Source of the DNA: Litoreibacter roseus
GTDB taxonomy: Bacteria > Pseudomonadota > Alphaproteobacteria > Rhodobacterales > Rhodobacteraceae
Assembly: GCF_009811795.1 (NCBI RefSeq)
Contig: NZ_BLJE01000006.1
Coordinates: 152,871 to 216,870 of the forward strand
Direction of reading: 5' to 3'
DNA length: 64,000 bases
The position numbers were made by a program, and so were the translations under genes. Shown here one piece after another: positions 28,364 through 36,522 of the stretch; position 1 is the first letter of the stretch, and each line of letters begins with the position of its first letter. A model generated the notes under the pieces. The model was not told the DNA's origin, searched no databases, and saw nothing but the letters and a program-made list of their open reading frames with translations.

Positions 28364-28711
28364 CTAGGCGCGACCAACCGGATTTTCCAGCTTGTTGTCG
28401 TCGCCAAAGGTCTTGTCGTCATCCAAAGGACCTTCACCCTCAGGTATCTCTTCGGCGCTGCGCAAAATGGCCATATTGTCATTGTGCTCGTCGGCCATGA
28501 CGTCCGCTGGCATTTCGCTATTGAGCCATTCCGCAATTTCCTCGTCGGCCTCGATTTCGGATCGGGTGTGTTTGTCTGCGATCTCTGCCGCCAGCAATCT
28601 GCGGTCACCCGCAATATTGATCAGACGGTTCTCGTCAAGTTCTGGCCATCGCTGCAGGATGGGGGCCGAAAATGCGGTCCAATTGTTGGAAACCTGGGTC
28701 CATGTCATCAT
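28364..28711 (-). CDS. CsbD-like stress protein with acidic C-terminal extension
   Basis: A 115-residue, strongly acidic protein. The N-terminal 55 residues follow the CsbD pattern: WTQVSNNWTAF, then RWPELDENRLINIAGDRRLL. CsbD proteins are general stress proteins of unknown mechanism and are usually 60-70 residues long. The remaining half is rich in Asp, Glu and Asn and is probably disordered. The start has AAGGAG seven bases upstream; a second ATG follows directly. It is followed by a terminator-like hairpin and preceded by the patatin gene on the same strand. Confidence 0.7.
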   Translation of the reverse strand: MMTWTQVSNNWTAFSAPILQRWPELDENRLINIAGDRRLLAAEIADKHTRSEIEADEEIAEWLNSEMPADVMADEHNDNMAILRSAEEIPEGEGPLDDDKTFGDDNKLENPVGRA

Positions 28712-28769
28712 CAGTCTGCTCCTTCTTCTGCTTGCAAGGACAATGCAGACTGACAGGGAGCGGTTCCCT

Positions 28770-29810
28770 TCAGGCGAACATAGAGGCGAGATTGATGCTG
28801 CTGCAGTCGTTCAGATCATCAAAATGGTCTGTCAGAAACTTCTTGGCCGCTCTATGCCCTGCCTCTTTCAACTCACCCAAGACATAACTGTTCGGAATCA
28901 GCTTAGTGGCGACGGACAATTGCGTCATCAGTGCATCGTCAGAGATCATGTGGACGAGCACCTTTTTCATCGCATCTTCTGCGATCTTGTCCTGATCAAT
29001 GAGGCGCCCTACGAACTCGATTGCGCGCAATTCACGCAGCAGCGAGCCGTTGAAGCTGATCTCATTGATCCTGTTCTGGATATCGGAGGCCGATTTTGGA
29101 ACAGCGTCACGGTAGAGCGGGTTGATATTCACAACAACAATGTCGTCCGGCAAGTGCTTGTCAAACAGCGGGAAAAGGGCAGGGTTTCCCATGTAGCCGC
29201 CGTCCCAGAATGCTTCGATGGCTCCCGTTTCTGGATCGTGGAACTCGACAGCTTTAAAGATGGTCGGGAGACATCCGGACGCAAGAATGGAATCCGTCGA
29301 GATTTCACTTCCCTTGAAGATCCGGATTTTACCTGACCGCACATTCGTTGCGCAGACATAGAGATCGGGGCCCTGCAGCGCGCAGACGCGGTCATAGGAA
29401 AACTGTTCTACAACACGCCGCAACGGATTTTCATAGAGCGGGCCAAAGGCGTAGGGGCTGGCGATCCGCGAAACCGCGTCAAGGGTCATGTAGTAGGGCG
29501 ACAACTCCAGCGACTTGCTCACATCTGCAGGGGTCAAACCGGTCATCCACGGCAGCATGGTTGGGTGAGACGTCGCGCCTATTTCAGACCAGAGCCAGTC
29601 CAGCTTTTTCATCGCGCCTTCATTGCCGCCCTCCAGCATGCCGGATTTGAGCGCGGCACCATTCAGGGCACCGGCCGAGGTTCCTGAGATGCCCGCGATC
29701 TCGATCCGGCCATCGCCCAACAACGTATCAAGGACACCCCAAGTGAATGCGCCGTGCGCCCCGCCGCCTTGCAGGGCTAGATTGATCTTTTTGGCGTTCT
29801 TCTTGAGCAT
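28770..29810 (-). CDS. Patatin-like phospholipase family protein
   Basis: Serine lipase with a Ser-Asp dyad, 346 residues. The oxyanion loop is LQGGGAHGAFTWG (13-25), the nucleophile elbow GTSAG carries Ser45, and the aspartate is in DGGYMGNP. There is no signal peptide. In this group the protein lies beside 3-hydroxybutyrate dehydrogenase, and 22 bases separate the two genes here, so a role in membrane lipid or polyhydroxybutyrate turnover is plausible but unproven. GGAGTAATCCGA precedes the ATG. Confidence 0.9.
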   Translation of the reverse strand: MLKKNAKKINLALQGGGAHGAFTWGVLDTLLGDGRIEIAGISGTSAGALNGAALKSGMLEGGNEGAMKKLDWLWSEIGATSHPTMLPWMTGLTPADVSKSLELSPYYMTLDAVSRIASPYAFGPLYENPLRRVVEQFSYDRVCALQGPDLYVCATNVRSGKIRIFKGSEISTDSILASGCLPTIFKAVEFHDPETGAIEAFWDGGYMGNPALFPLFDKHLPDDIVVVNINPLYRDAVPKSASDIQNRINEISFNGSLLRELRAIEFVGRLIDQDKIAEDAMKKVLVHMISDDALMTQLSVATKLIPNSYVLGELKEAGHRAAKKFLTDHFDDLNDCSSINLASMFA

Positions 29811-29831
29811 TCGGATTACTCCAAGCTGGTA

Positions 29832-30617
29832 TTAAAGCGCCGTCCAGCCGCCATCGACGCTGATTGTCGTTCCCGTGATCTGAGCCGCAGCGTCCGAACA
29901 CAGGAACGTTGCCACGCCACCAAGCTGTTCGGTCGTGGCAAATTCCTTGGAGGGCTGACGCTCCAGCATGACCTCCTTGATCACGGTTTCCCGATCCATG
30001 TCATACTCTTTCATGGTTTCGGGAATTTGGGCTTCGACCAGTGGCGTCAGTACATAGCCGGGGCAGATCGCGTTGACTGTGATCGGTTCCTGCGCCGTTT
30101 CCAAGGCCACGACCTTCGTCATCCCCACGACGCCGTGTTTCGCCGAGACATAAGCCGATTTGTAGGGCGAGGCGGTCAATCCATGGGCGGAAGAGATATT
30201 GATCACGCGTCCCCAGCCGGATTTCTTCATCATCGGGATGGCCGCAGCAGTGGTGTGAAAGACGCTGGACAGCATGATCGCAATGATCGCGTCCCATTTC
30301 TCGGTCGGGAAGTCTTGAATGGGGGCGACGTGCTGGATGCCGGCATTGTTGATCAGGATATCAACATCGCCAGCCTCTTCGATCAGACGGCGTGCGTCAT
30401 CGCCCTTACTGAGGTCCGCTTTGATATAGCGCGCCTCGTTGCCGGTGACGTTCGTGATCTCTTCGGCCAGCGCGTGATCTTCCTTTCGATCGGTGTAGGA
30501 ATTCAACACGACCTGTGCGCCTGCCTTCGCCAGTTCCTGTGCAATCCCAAGCCCGATGCCGGAGTTGGAGCCAGTGATGACGGCGGTTTTACCGGACAGC
30601 GGAGAGGGGAGAGACAT
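29832..30617 (-). CDS. bdhA: 3-hydroxybutyrate dehydrogenase (short-chain dehydrogenase)
   Basis: NAD-dependent oxidation of 3-hydroxybutyrate to acetoacetate, linking polyhydroxybutyrate breakdown to central metabolism. It has the TGSNSGIGLGIA cofactor loop, NNAG, the catalytic serine in NISSAHG and the YxxxK pair in YVSAKHG. From the ATG at 30617, preceded by AAGGTG, it has 261 residues; an upstream ATG at 30689 adds an unlikely cysteine-rich leader. Family motif IQHVAPIQDFPTEKWD supports the specific name. It is first in an operon with the patatin-like gene. Confidence 0.92.
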   Translation of the reverse strand: MSLPSPLSGKTAVITGSNSGIGLGIAQELAKAGAQVVLNSYTDRKEDHALAEEITNVTGNEARYIKADLSKGDDARRLIEEAGDVDILINNAGIQHVAPIQDFPTEKWDAIIAIMLSSVFHTTAAAIPMMKKSGWGRVINISSAHGLTASPYKSAYVSAKHGVVGMTKVVALETAQEPITVNAICPGYVLTPLVEAQIPETMKEYDMDRETVIKEVMLERQPSKEFATTEQLGGVATFLCSDAAAQITGTTISVDGGWTAL

Positions 30618-30719
30618 GGCAGAGCACCTTTCTATTTCGCATGCGCAGCAATTTAGAGCGTGCACCCCGCAAGGGAAGCAAAAACGCACCCATTCAGGTG
30701 GTGAGCGGTCCGCTGCGGA

Positions 30720-31358
30720 TCAGATGCCTGCGATGGCACTGCTTGCTGGAAAAGGATCCTGATGGCGCACAAGTTTATGGGTCCGTTTGATGTGCCTCAA
30801 ATGGGCGGCAAAAAGCACATAAGCCAGCTGTGTTTCGATAAGGGACAAGGCTGCCACTTTGCGCGCAGAAAACGCAAAAACTTGTGCAAACCCCGCTTGC
30901 CGCAAGCGCTTGTCCACACCGACCCTGCAGAGACCCGCGCCATAGGCATCTTCCCGTGTGACGGAGAAGTGCGCGCCGTTCAATAAGACGTCCAGCCGCA
31001 GGACCGCAACGTCTTTCCAGCGAACGCCGATCTGTCGTCGAGCAAACCAAGCGCTGCGGGCCTCTTCCATAGCATCATTCGGATCGACCGCAGCAGAACT
31101 GTAGGCAAACCGTTGTTCAGGATGTGCTACCGCCCAGATCAGCTGTCCGTCGTCGGTGATCGCGCGCCGCGCCGTTGTGACCCCGTGATCATGTTCCACG
31201 TGATTTGCGGTATCTATCCAGCCCTGAACACCCTCTGCCTGGAAGCGCTGCAGCGCATCTTCGTCCGGATGATCCAAGGTGTTGGACACGGCAAACTGGC
31301 GCTGGAGAACCAGCCGGTCCTTAAGAAATTCTGCTTTGGGTTTCGAGGTCAAAACCAT
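30720..31358 (-). CDS. Conserved-looking hypothetical protein, unknown
   Basis: A 212-residue protein that I do not recognise. No signal peptide or membrane segment is apparent. The body has mixed charge, with a tryptophan-containing central part (GWIDTAN, AWFARRQIGVRWKD) and a basic C-terminal third. The ATG at 31358 has TAGGA about eight bases upstream. A 177-codon frame on the opposite strand (31113-31646) overlaps it, but that frame runs through the terminator region and looks like a shadow. It lies upstream of bdhA on the same strand, with about 100 bases between. Confidence 0.55.
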   Translation of the reverse strand: MVLTSKPKAEFLKDRLVLQRQFAVSNTLDHPDEDALQRFQAEGVQGWIDTANHVEHDHGVTTARRAITDDGQLIWAVAHPEQRFAYSSAAVDPNDAMEEARSAWFARRQIGVRWKDVAVLRLDVLLNGAHFSVTREDAYGAGLCRVGVDKRLRQAGFAQVFAFSARKVAALSLIETQLAYVLFAAHLRHIKRTHKLVRHQDPFPASSAIAGI

Positions 31359-31557
31359 GACGATATCCTACTCATTAAACTCCACGCGGACGCTGCGCGG
31401 TTCGAACACAAAAAGAGGGGCAAGGGGAAACGCAGGAAAAACGCGTCAGAAACCAAGCACACCAAACGAGCAAGCCAAACATTGGCCCGCACGAAAAGGA
31501 TGCCGCAAAGCGGAGAATGGATCAAGTTTGGTAGGTTGTTTTTGGAGCTCTCAGGCC

Positions 31558-31586
31558 AAAAAAAACGCCAGCACGAAGCTGGCGTT
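31558..31586 (-). terminator. Strong Rho-independent terminator
   Basis: Nine perfect pairs (31564-31572 with 31578-31586) close a five-base loop; on the minus strand the stem runs into an eight-base U tract (31558-31565). No minus-strand protein gene lies upstream within 1.5 kb, so it must serve a non-coding transcript. Confidence 0.8.
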
Positions 31587-31633
31587 AAGTTATTGAGGCA
31601 GGTTTCATACAGGCAAGAAACCTATCGAGCAGT
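31558..31633 (-). ncRNA. Candidate trans-acting small RNA, about 76 nt
   Basis: On the minus strand a promoter-like pair (-35 TTGGCC, 17-base spacer, -10 TATAAA) would start a transcript near 31633. The first stem-loop has a perfect seven-pair stem (31617-31623 with 31600-31606) and a ten-base loop. A single-stranded stretch follows, then a terminator with a nine-pair stem and eight T. This layout, with a short seed region and terminal U tract, is what Hfq-dependent small RNAs look like, but I do not know a matching family. Confidence 0.45.
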
Positions 31634-31639
31634 GGTTCC

Positions 31640-31668
31640 TTTATAAGCAATGCGCCGCCTCAGGCCAA
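31640..31668 (-). promoter_or_regulatory. Promoter-like pair for the candidate small RNA
   Basis: On the minus strand TTGGCC (31663-31668) and TATAAA (31640-31645) are separated by exactly 17 bases. They match the housekeeping consensus at four and five of six positions. No other gene on this strand starts nearby. Confidence 0.45.
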
Positions 31669-31747
31669 GCTAAAAGTTTGTATAAACAGACACTTCGGAT
31701 TATCGTTAACATCAATAATAATAAGGGCACGGGGCATTGTTGCTGAT

Positions 31748-33568
31748 ATGAGACCGTATATTTTCCATGAGCTTAAATGGCTTCTTGGTGCTTTGAGTGG
31801 CGCGCTGATTCTCTTTGCCTCGCAACTGCTGGCGGAGCCTCGGCATGGCATAGCTATGTATGGAGAGCCCGCGCTTCCACCTGATTTTGTGTCGCTGCCC
31901 TACGCCAACCCGAACGCGCCCACGGGCGGAACGTTCATCGCAGGTGAAGTCGGCAGCTTTGATTCGCTCAACCCGCACATCCTCAAGGGGCGGGTTCCAT
32001 GGCAGTTACAGTATCTCGCCTACGAAAGTCTGATGGGCCGGTCTTATGACGAGCCCTTTACCCTGTACGGCTTGCTGGCCGAATCGATTGAGACCGATCC
32101 CGATCATCAATGGGTCGAATTTGTCCTGCGGGAGGAGGCACGATTTTCCGACGGAACGCCCGTCTCGATTGAAGATGTGATCTGGTCCTATGAGACGCTC
32201 GGCACCATTGGCCATCCGCGGTACCTCGGCTCGTGGAAGAAAGTGTCCGCCGCAGAGCAGACCGGCCCCCGCAGCGTCCGGTTCACATTCACAGAGCCGG
32301 ACCGGGAACTGGCGCTTATCATGGGACTTCGACCGATCCTGAAAAAGGCGCAGTGGGATGGCAAAGACTTCGCGCAGAGCGGCCTCAGCGATATCCCGAT
32401 TTCCACGGCGCCTTACGTGATCACCGATTTTGATCCGGGCCGCTTCGTACTTCTGGAGCGTGATGAGGACTATTGGGGCAATGACCTTGCCTTTCGAAAT
32501 GGAACCCATGTCATTGATCGTATTCGGATGGAGTTTTTTACCGATGAAACCGCGTGGTTCGAGGCGTTCAAGGCCGGCGAGTTAAGCACAATCCGTGAAA
32601 CCAATCTTGGCCGCTGGAACACGCGCTATGACTTTCCACGCGTGCGGCAGGGCGAGGTCATCAAATCACTGATCCCCCATGGCAGGCCTTCGGGCATGAC
32701 CGGGTTCGTCATGAATACCCGCAATCCGCTCTTTGAGGACTGGCGGGTTCGCGAGGCGATGATCCAGGCTTTCAACTTTGAGTTCGTCAACAACACTTTG
32801 AATGGCGGGGAGCTTCCTCGGATTACGTCCTACTTCTCCAACTCGATCCTTGGCATGGAAGAGGGTGAGGCGACGGGTCAGACACGTGAATTGCTTGAAC
32901 CGTTTGTCGATGACCTCCCACCAGGGGTGTTGGAGGGATACAGTCTGCCTGTCTCCGATGGGTCGGCGCGCAACCGTCGCAACATTCGCAGCGCCACGGC
33001 CTTGCTGGAAGAGGCCGGGTGGGTCGTTCAGGACGGCGTCCTGACAGGAACAGATGGCGCGCCCTTCGCATTCGAGATCCTTCTCAGTGCTGGCAGTGCC
33101 GAAAATCAGGCCATTGCCAACATCTATAAGGAAGGGTTGGAACGGCTGGGTATCTTCACAACAATCAGCGTGGTGGACGCCGCACAATATAAAGAGCGCA
33201 CGGATGCGTTCAGCTTTGACATGACCTATTTCACACGCGGTCTGTCACTGAGCCCCGGCAATGAACAACTGGTCTACTGGGGCTCCGAGGCGGCCGATAT
33301 TCAAGGGTCGCGCAATCTGATGGGGGTGAAAAGCCCCGCAGCGGAGGCGATGATCGCCACAATGGTGAACGCGGACAACCTAGAGACATATCGCAGTGCC
33401 GTGCGCGCGCTGGACCGTGTTTTGACAGCCGGACGCTATGTCATCCCCTTCTGGTTCAGCGACAAGTCCAGACTGGCCCATGATGCCGCACTCAGGTTCC
33501 CGGATACGATCCCGGTCTATGGGGATTTTCTGGGCTTTCAGCCAGAGGTGTGGTGGTTCGAAGAGTAG
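31748..33568 (+). CDS. Extracellular solute-binding protein, family 5 (peptide/nickel type)
   Basis: A 606-residue periplasmic binding protein. A signal peptide of about 29 residues ends near QLLAEPRHG. The family-5 pattern follows: SFDSLNPHILKG, then AYESLMGR, WVEFVLREEARFSDGTPVSIEDVIWSYE and, later, GLSLSPGNEQLVYWGS. Such proteins deliver oligopeptides or similar ligands to ABC permeases. The YejA-like group has about this length. No permease or ATPase genes are adjacent, so it is an orphan in this window. The upstream ribosome binding site is weak. Confidence 0.88.
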   Translation: MRPYIFHELKWLLGALSGALILFASQLLAEPRHGIAMYGEPALPPDFVSLPYANPNAPTGGTFIAGEVGSFDSLNPHILKGRVPWQLQYLAYESLMGRSYDEPFTLYGLLAESIETDPDHQWVEFVLREEARFSDGTPVSIEDVIWSYETLGTIGHPRYLGSWKKVSAAEQTGPRSVRFTFTEPDRELALIMGLRPILKKAQWDGKDFAQSGLSDIPISTAPYVITDFDPGRFVLLERDEDYWGNDLAFRNGTHVIDRIRMEFFTDETAWFEAFKAGELSTIRETNLGRWNTRYDFPRVRQGEVIKSLIPHGRPSGMTGFVMNTRNPLFEDWRVREAMIQAFNFEFVNNTLNGGELPRITSYFSNSILGMEEGEATGQTRELLEPFVDDLPPGVLEGYSLPVSDGSARNRRNIRSATALLEEAGWVVQDGVLTGTDGAPFAFEILLSAGSAENQAIANIYKEGLERLGIFTTISVVDAAQYKERTDAFSFDMTYFTRGLSLSPGNEQLVYWGSEAADIQGSRNLMGVKSPAAEAMIATMVNADNLETYRSAVRALDRVLTAGRYVIPFWFSDKSRLAHDAALRFPDTIPVYGDFLGFQPEVWWFEE

Positions 33569-33658
33569 CGGAACTTTTTCCAGAACACCGGGTTATGTCA
33601 TCGGACATAGAGCCGTCCCGGCACTCTGCCGCGACATGACCAAAGAAAAGGATAACTT

Positions 33659-33781
33659 ATGACCCTTCGTATCACAGCACTTCTCGTGACACTTCTTGCC
33701 GTTTCCGCATGCAACACATTGGATGGTGTCGGTCGCGACGTGGAAGAGGGCGGCGAAGCTATTCAAGACGCTGCAAGCTAA
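33659..33781 (+). CDS. Entericidin-type small lipoprotein, 40 residues
   Basis: A short gene encoding 40 residues. AAGGA lies seven bases before the ATG. The protein has a basic N terminus (MTLR), a hydrophobic stretch and a lipobox AVSAC with the cysteine at residue 18, followed by NTLDGVGRDVEEGGEAIQDA. The GxGxDVxxxGxAIxDA pattern is that of the entericidin EcnA/EcnB family, small outer-envelope lipoproteins named for a toxin-antidote pair. Only one copy is present here. A terminator follows within 30 bases, so this is a complete single-gene unit. Confidence 0.85.
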   Translation: MTLRITALLVTLLAVSACNTLDGVGRDVEEGGEAIQDAAS

Positions 33782-33807
33782 GCACCGCAGCACACTAAGC
33801 GGAATTG

Positions 33808-33832
33808 ACGGCGCCTTCGGGCGCCGTTTCTC
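33808..33832 (+). terminator. Terminator of the entericidin-type gene
   Basis: An eight-pair GC-rich stem (33808-33815 with 33820-33827) is closed by a TTCG tetraloop and followed by TTCTCGTTT. The tetraloop and position 26 bases after the stop make it convincing. Confidence 0.8.
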
Positions 33833-33848
33833 GTTTCAAGCCAAAGAT

Positions 33849-34574
33849 TTACTGAGCTGCCAAGGCCGGCGGTTCACTAGGGTCTTCGCGGTTCGGGTAG
33901 ACCAGACCCGCTGAGATAACCAGCTTCGCTGCGTCCTCGACGCTCATATCCAACTCGATGACGTCAGATTTTGGCACAAACAAAAGAAAGCCCGAGGTGG
34001 GGTTCGGGGTCGTCGGCAAGAAAACAGACACCTTATCCACCTCATCGGGGACGCGTCGCGCGATTTCGCCCTTTGCGTGCGTGGAGATGAACGCGATGGC
34101 CCAAAGACCCTTACGGGGGTATTCGATCAGACACGCCTTTTCGAACGATGTTTCCCGCTGGGAAAACACCGTCTCTGAAATCTGTTTGAGGCCGGTATAG
34201 ATTGATCGCACGACCGGCATCCGCTCGACAATGCTTTCACTCCATCTGAGGAAAGAGCGGCCCAAAATACCTTTGGTGACCCACCCGACGATGACGGTGA
34301 AGAGCAAGAACAACACGACGCCCACACCACGGATGTTCACCGAGACATCCTCGCCGAAGTAACGCTGGATCAGAACTTCGGGATGGTATGGATCCGGCAC
34401 GAACGGCAGAACGAACCCATCAACCCAGCCAACGACAGTCCAGATCAGGTATGCGGTCAGTCCGATCGGCGCGATAACGACAAGTCCGGCTAAAAAATTG
34501 CCGCGCAATCTTGCGAAAAGACCGGGTTTGCGATGCGGACGCGCCGCTTCTTCTAGGGCATTTCGGTCTGGCAT
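33849..34574 (-). CDS. DUF502 family membrane protein
   Basis: A 241-residue protein with two clear membrane segments (about 30-52 and 80-102). The family signature LRGNFLAGLVVIAPIGLTAYL near the N terminus and RSIYTGLKQISETV in the centre identify DUF502. The soluble C-terminal part ends in an acidic, proline-rich tail. Its function is unknown. It is convergent with the entericidin-type gene and has a dyad upstream of its start. Confidence 0.87.
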   Translation of the reverse strand: MPDRNALEEAARPHRKPGLFARLRGNFLAGLVVIAPIGLTAYLIWTVVGWVDGFVLPFVPDPYHPEVLIQRYFGEDVSVNIRGVGVVLFLLFTVIVGWVTKGILGRSFLRWSESIVERMPVVRSIYTGLKQISETVFSQRETSFEKACLIEYPRKGLWAIAFISTHAKGEIARRVPDEVDKVSVFLPTTPNPTSGFLLFVPKSDVIELDMSVEDAAKLVISAGLVYPNREDPSEPPALAAQ

Positions 34575-34601
34575 AAGATTTGAGCTGCTACTTTATATGA
34601 T

Positions 34602-34625
34602 TAGGTAGAACCAACGTTCTATCTA
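34602..34625. promoter_or_regulatory. Ten-base dyad upstream of the DUF502 gene
   Basis: Arms 34602-34611 and 34616-34625 are complementary over ten bases (one G-T) around a four-base centre. No T tract follows on either strand, so an operator is more likely than a terminator. It is 28 bases upstream of the DUF502 start and 66 bases past the psuG stop. Confidence 0.35.
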
Positions 34626-34690
34626 TGGGGAAGGTTTCAACCTGACAAGACAGCGGGCGCGGATCGGGTCACATTCCGGGCGCAGACATA

Positions 34691-35599
34691 TCATTCCTTG
34701 CACAATTCTGTAGCAATCCTGCTGGCAAGACGGGCATTGTTCAAAACGAGCTGAATGTTCGCCTCCAGCGATTTGCCATCGGTTAACTCAAAGATACGCT
34801 GCAGCAAAAATGGCGTGACGGACTTGCCCGTGATCTTTGCCGTTTCGGCCTCGGTCAGCGCCTGTTCGATCAGGGGTGAGAGCGTATCGTGGGGGATCTC
34901 ATGTGTTTGCGGGATCGGGTTGGCGACCAGTTGACCTCCGGGAACACCCAGTGCCTTTCGCGCTTGGTGAGCCTTCGCGATGTCCTCGGCGGTGTCCATC
35001 CGTAAGGGCGCGTGAAATTCGGACGTCGTGGACCAGAAGGCAGGCAGCATGTCTTGCCCATAGGCAATGACGGGTACACCCAGCGTTTCCAGCACCTCCC
35101 ATGTTTTTGGCAAGTCGAGGATGGCCTTTGCGCCTGCCGCCACGACAGTCACGGGGGTCTGAGCCAATTCCTGAAGGTCCGCGGAGACGTCAAAGCTCAA
35201 CTCTGCGCCCCGATGAACACCACCGATGCCGCCCGTGGCAAACACCGCGATATCGGCGGCGTGCGCAGCGATCATGGTGGCGGCGACTGTGGTGGCGCCG
35301 GTTCCGCCGGACGAGATGCAAGCGGCCAGATCCGCACGGGATAGCTTGGCCACGCCCTCAGCCTGACCCAATTGATCAAGTTGATCCGTCTCCAGCCCAA
35401 TACAAAGCGTACCGTTGAGCACCGCTATCGTGGCGGGAACAGCGCCTTCAGTTCGGATTGCAGCCTCTGTTCGTCGCGCGGTCTCGACATTTTGAGGGTA
35501 AGGCATGCCATGTGTGATGATCGTGCTTTCCAAAGCTACAATCGGCACACCGCTTGCTTTTGCCGCTGTGACTTCGGCTGAAAAGACCATGTCGATCAA
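34691..35599 (-). CDS. psuG: Pseudouridine-5'-phosphate glycosidase
   Basis: Splits pseudouridine 5'-phosphate to uracil and ribose 5-phosphate. The 302-residue protein shows VALESTIITHGMPYPQN near the N terminus, FATGGIGGVHRGAE in the middle and GQDMLPAFWS, all typical of PsuG. The manganese ligand aspartate is probably in ELSFDVSADLQEL. Its start overlaps the kinase gene by four bases, completing the two-step pathway for pseudouridine salvage. Confidence 0.93.
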   Translation of the reverse strand: MIDMVFSAEVTAAKASGVPIVALESTIITHGMPYPQNVETARRTEAAIRTEGAVPATIAVLNGTLCIGLETDQLDQLGQAEGVAKLSRADLAACISSGGTGATTVAATMIAAHAADIAVFATGGIGGVHRGAELSFDVSADLQELAQTPVTVVAAGAKAILDLPKTWEVLETLGVPVIAYGQDMLPAFWSTTSEFHAPLRMDTAEDIAKAHQARKALGVPGGQLVANPIPQTHEIPHDTLSPLIEQALTEAETAKITGKSVTPFLLQRIFELTDGKSLEANIQLVLNNARLASRIATELCKE

Positions 35600-36474
35600 T
35601 AGCTCTCTCCAGAGATGTAGATGGCAGTGGCATCGAGGGCCCGGGCGAGGGCGGCTTCTTCGGCCAGCCCCTCGGCTTCTGCCGCGATATGGGCTGCCAT
35701 GAAGGTATCGCCCGCACCGGTGACACGCGTGACAAGCACCTCACGCGGAACAAGGGTCAGGACGTTGTTTCGGCTGGCCGCAGTGGCAGGATTGGGGCCG
35801 TCCGTGACAAGGCACCGGTGCAAGCCGCTGTCCAAAAGCGCCAAAGCTGCATCTTTCGAAGTTTTGTAGGATCGGTGAAGCAGAAGACCTGCTTCCTCCA
35901 AATTTACATAGAGCGTCGCGCGAGGGTGGGACAGAAAGGGGGTCAAACGCTCCGCTTTGCCTGGCGATGCCGGTGCAATCCGAAGGTCAGCGGCGGCAAA
36001 CGCCGGATCGTGGGCGATGTCCTCAAGCAGTGATAGTGTCAGATTTCCGTCCAGCGCGATCAGACCTGACCACCCTGACAAGTCACCCCCACGCAGTGGA
36101 CGCAATATCTTGTCACCCGCAGCCTCGAGCGAATGAGCATCGGCAATCGCTGCAATCAGACCGTTCCCACCTTCAACGGCCATATATCGGTCCGTTGGCA
36201 AATCGTTGGAGCGATAGACATGATCCATATTCATGCCAAGGCGCGCGCAAGCGCCTTGCAGTTCAGTGCCTTCCTCATCGCTGCCGATGACCGACAGGAG
36301 GGCAGGGTACATACCGTAGGCCTTGAGCGCCATCGCAATGTTCAGTGCGACGCCGCCGGGATTGCGGGTGATCCGGCCGGGCACGTCGCTGCCCTTGTTC
36401 ATGTGGGACGTTGCACGACCGATGATGTCCCAAAGGACGGCACCGATGCAGATGATATCGGGTCGTTGTGTCAT
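35596..36474 (-). CDS. psuK: PfkB family kinase, probable pseudouridine kinase
   Basis: A ribokinase-fold sugar/nucleoside kinase of 292 residues. Visible are the N-terminal GG-type segment NPGGVALNIAMAL and the C-terminal PfkB signature VTRVTGAGDTFMAAHIA with the catalytic aspartate. The four-base overlap with psuG indicates that the substrate is pseudouridine, although the kinase sequence alone would not prove it. No nucleoside transporter is adjacent. Confidence 0.87.
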   Translation of the reverse strand: MTQRPDIICIGAVLWDIIGRATSHMNKGSDVPGRITRNPGGVALNIAMALKAYGMYPALLSVIGSDEEGTELQGACARLGMNMDHVYRSNDLPTDRYMAVEGGNGLIAAIADAHSLEAAGDKILRPLRGGDLSGWSGLIALDGNLTLSLLEDIAHDPAFAAADLRIAPASPGKAERLTPFLSHPRATLYVNLEEAGLLLHRSYKTSKDAALALLDSGLHRCLVTDGPNPATAASRNNVLTLVPREVLVTRVTGAGDTFMAAHIAAEAEGLAEEAALARALDATAIYISGESY

Positions 36475-36522
36475 GGCGCCTTATTGGCGCTCGATCTGTC
36501 CGGTGACAAGAGCTTGCGCGGC

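Larger units (their letters stand above)
31359..31747. other. 389-base intergenic region holding a candidate small RNA
   Basis: Nothing protein-coding is convincing here. The left half is purine-rich and unstructured. The right half contains, on the minus strand, a promoter-like pair, a perfect stem-loop and a strong terminator, described separately. The last 60 bases (AT-rich, around 31690-31740) probably hold the promoter of the plus-strand binding-protein gene. Confidence 0.5.

Noticed and set aside
31113..31646. 177-codon plus-strand frame opposite the unknown protein
   Set aside because: It extends through the small-RNA terminator region and has a lysine/arginine-rich, low-complexity C terminus without a ribosome binding site of note.
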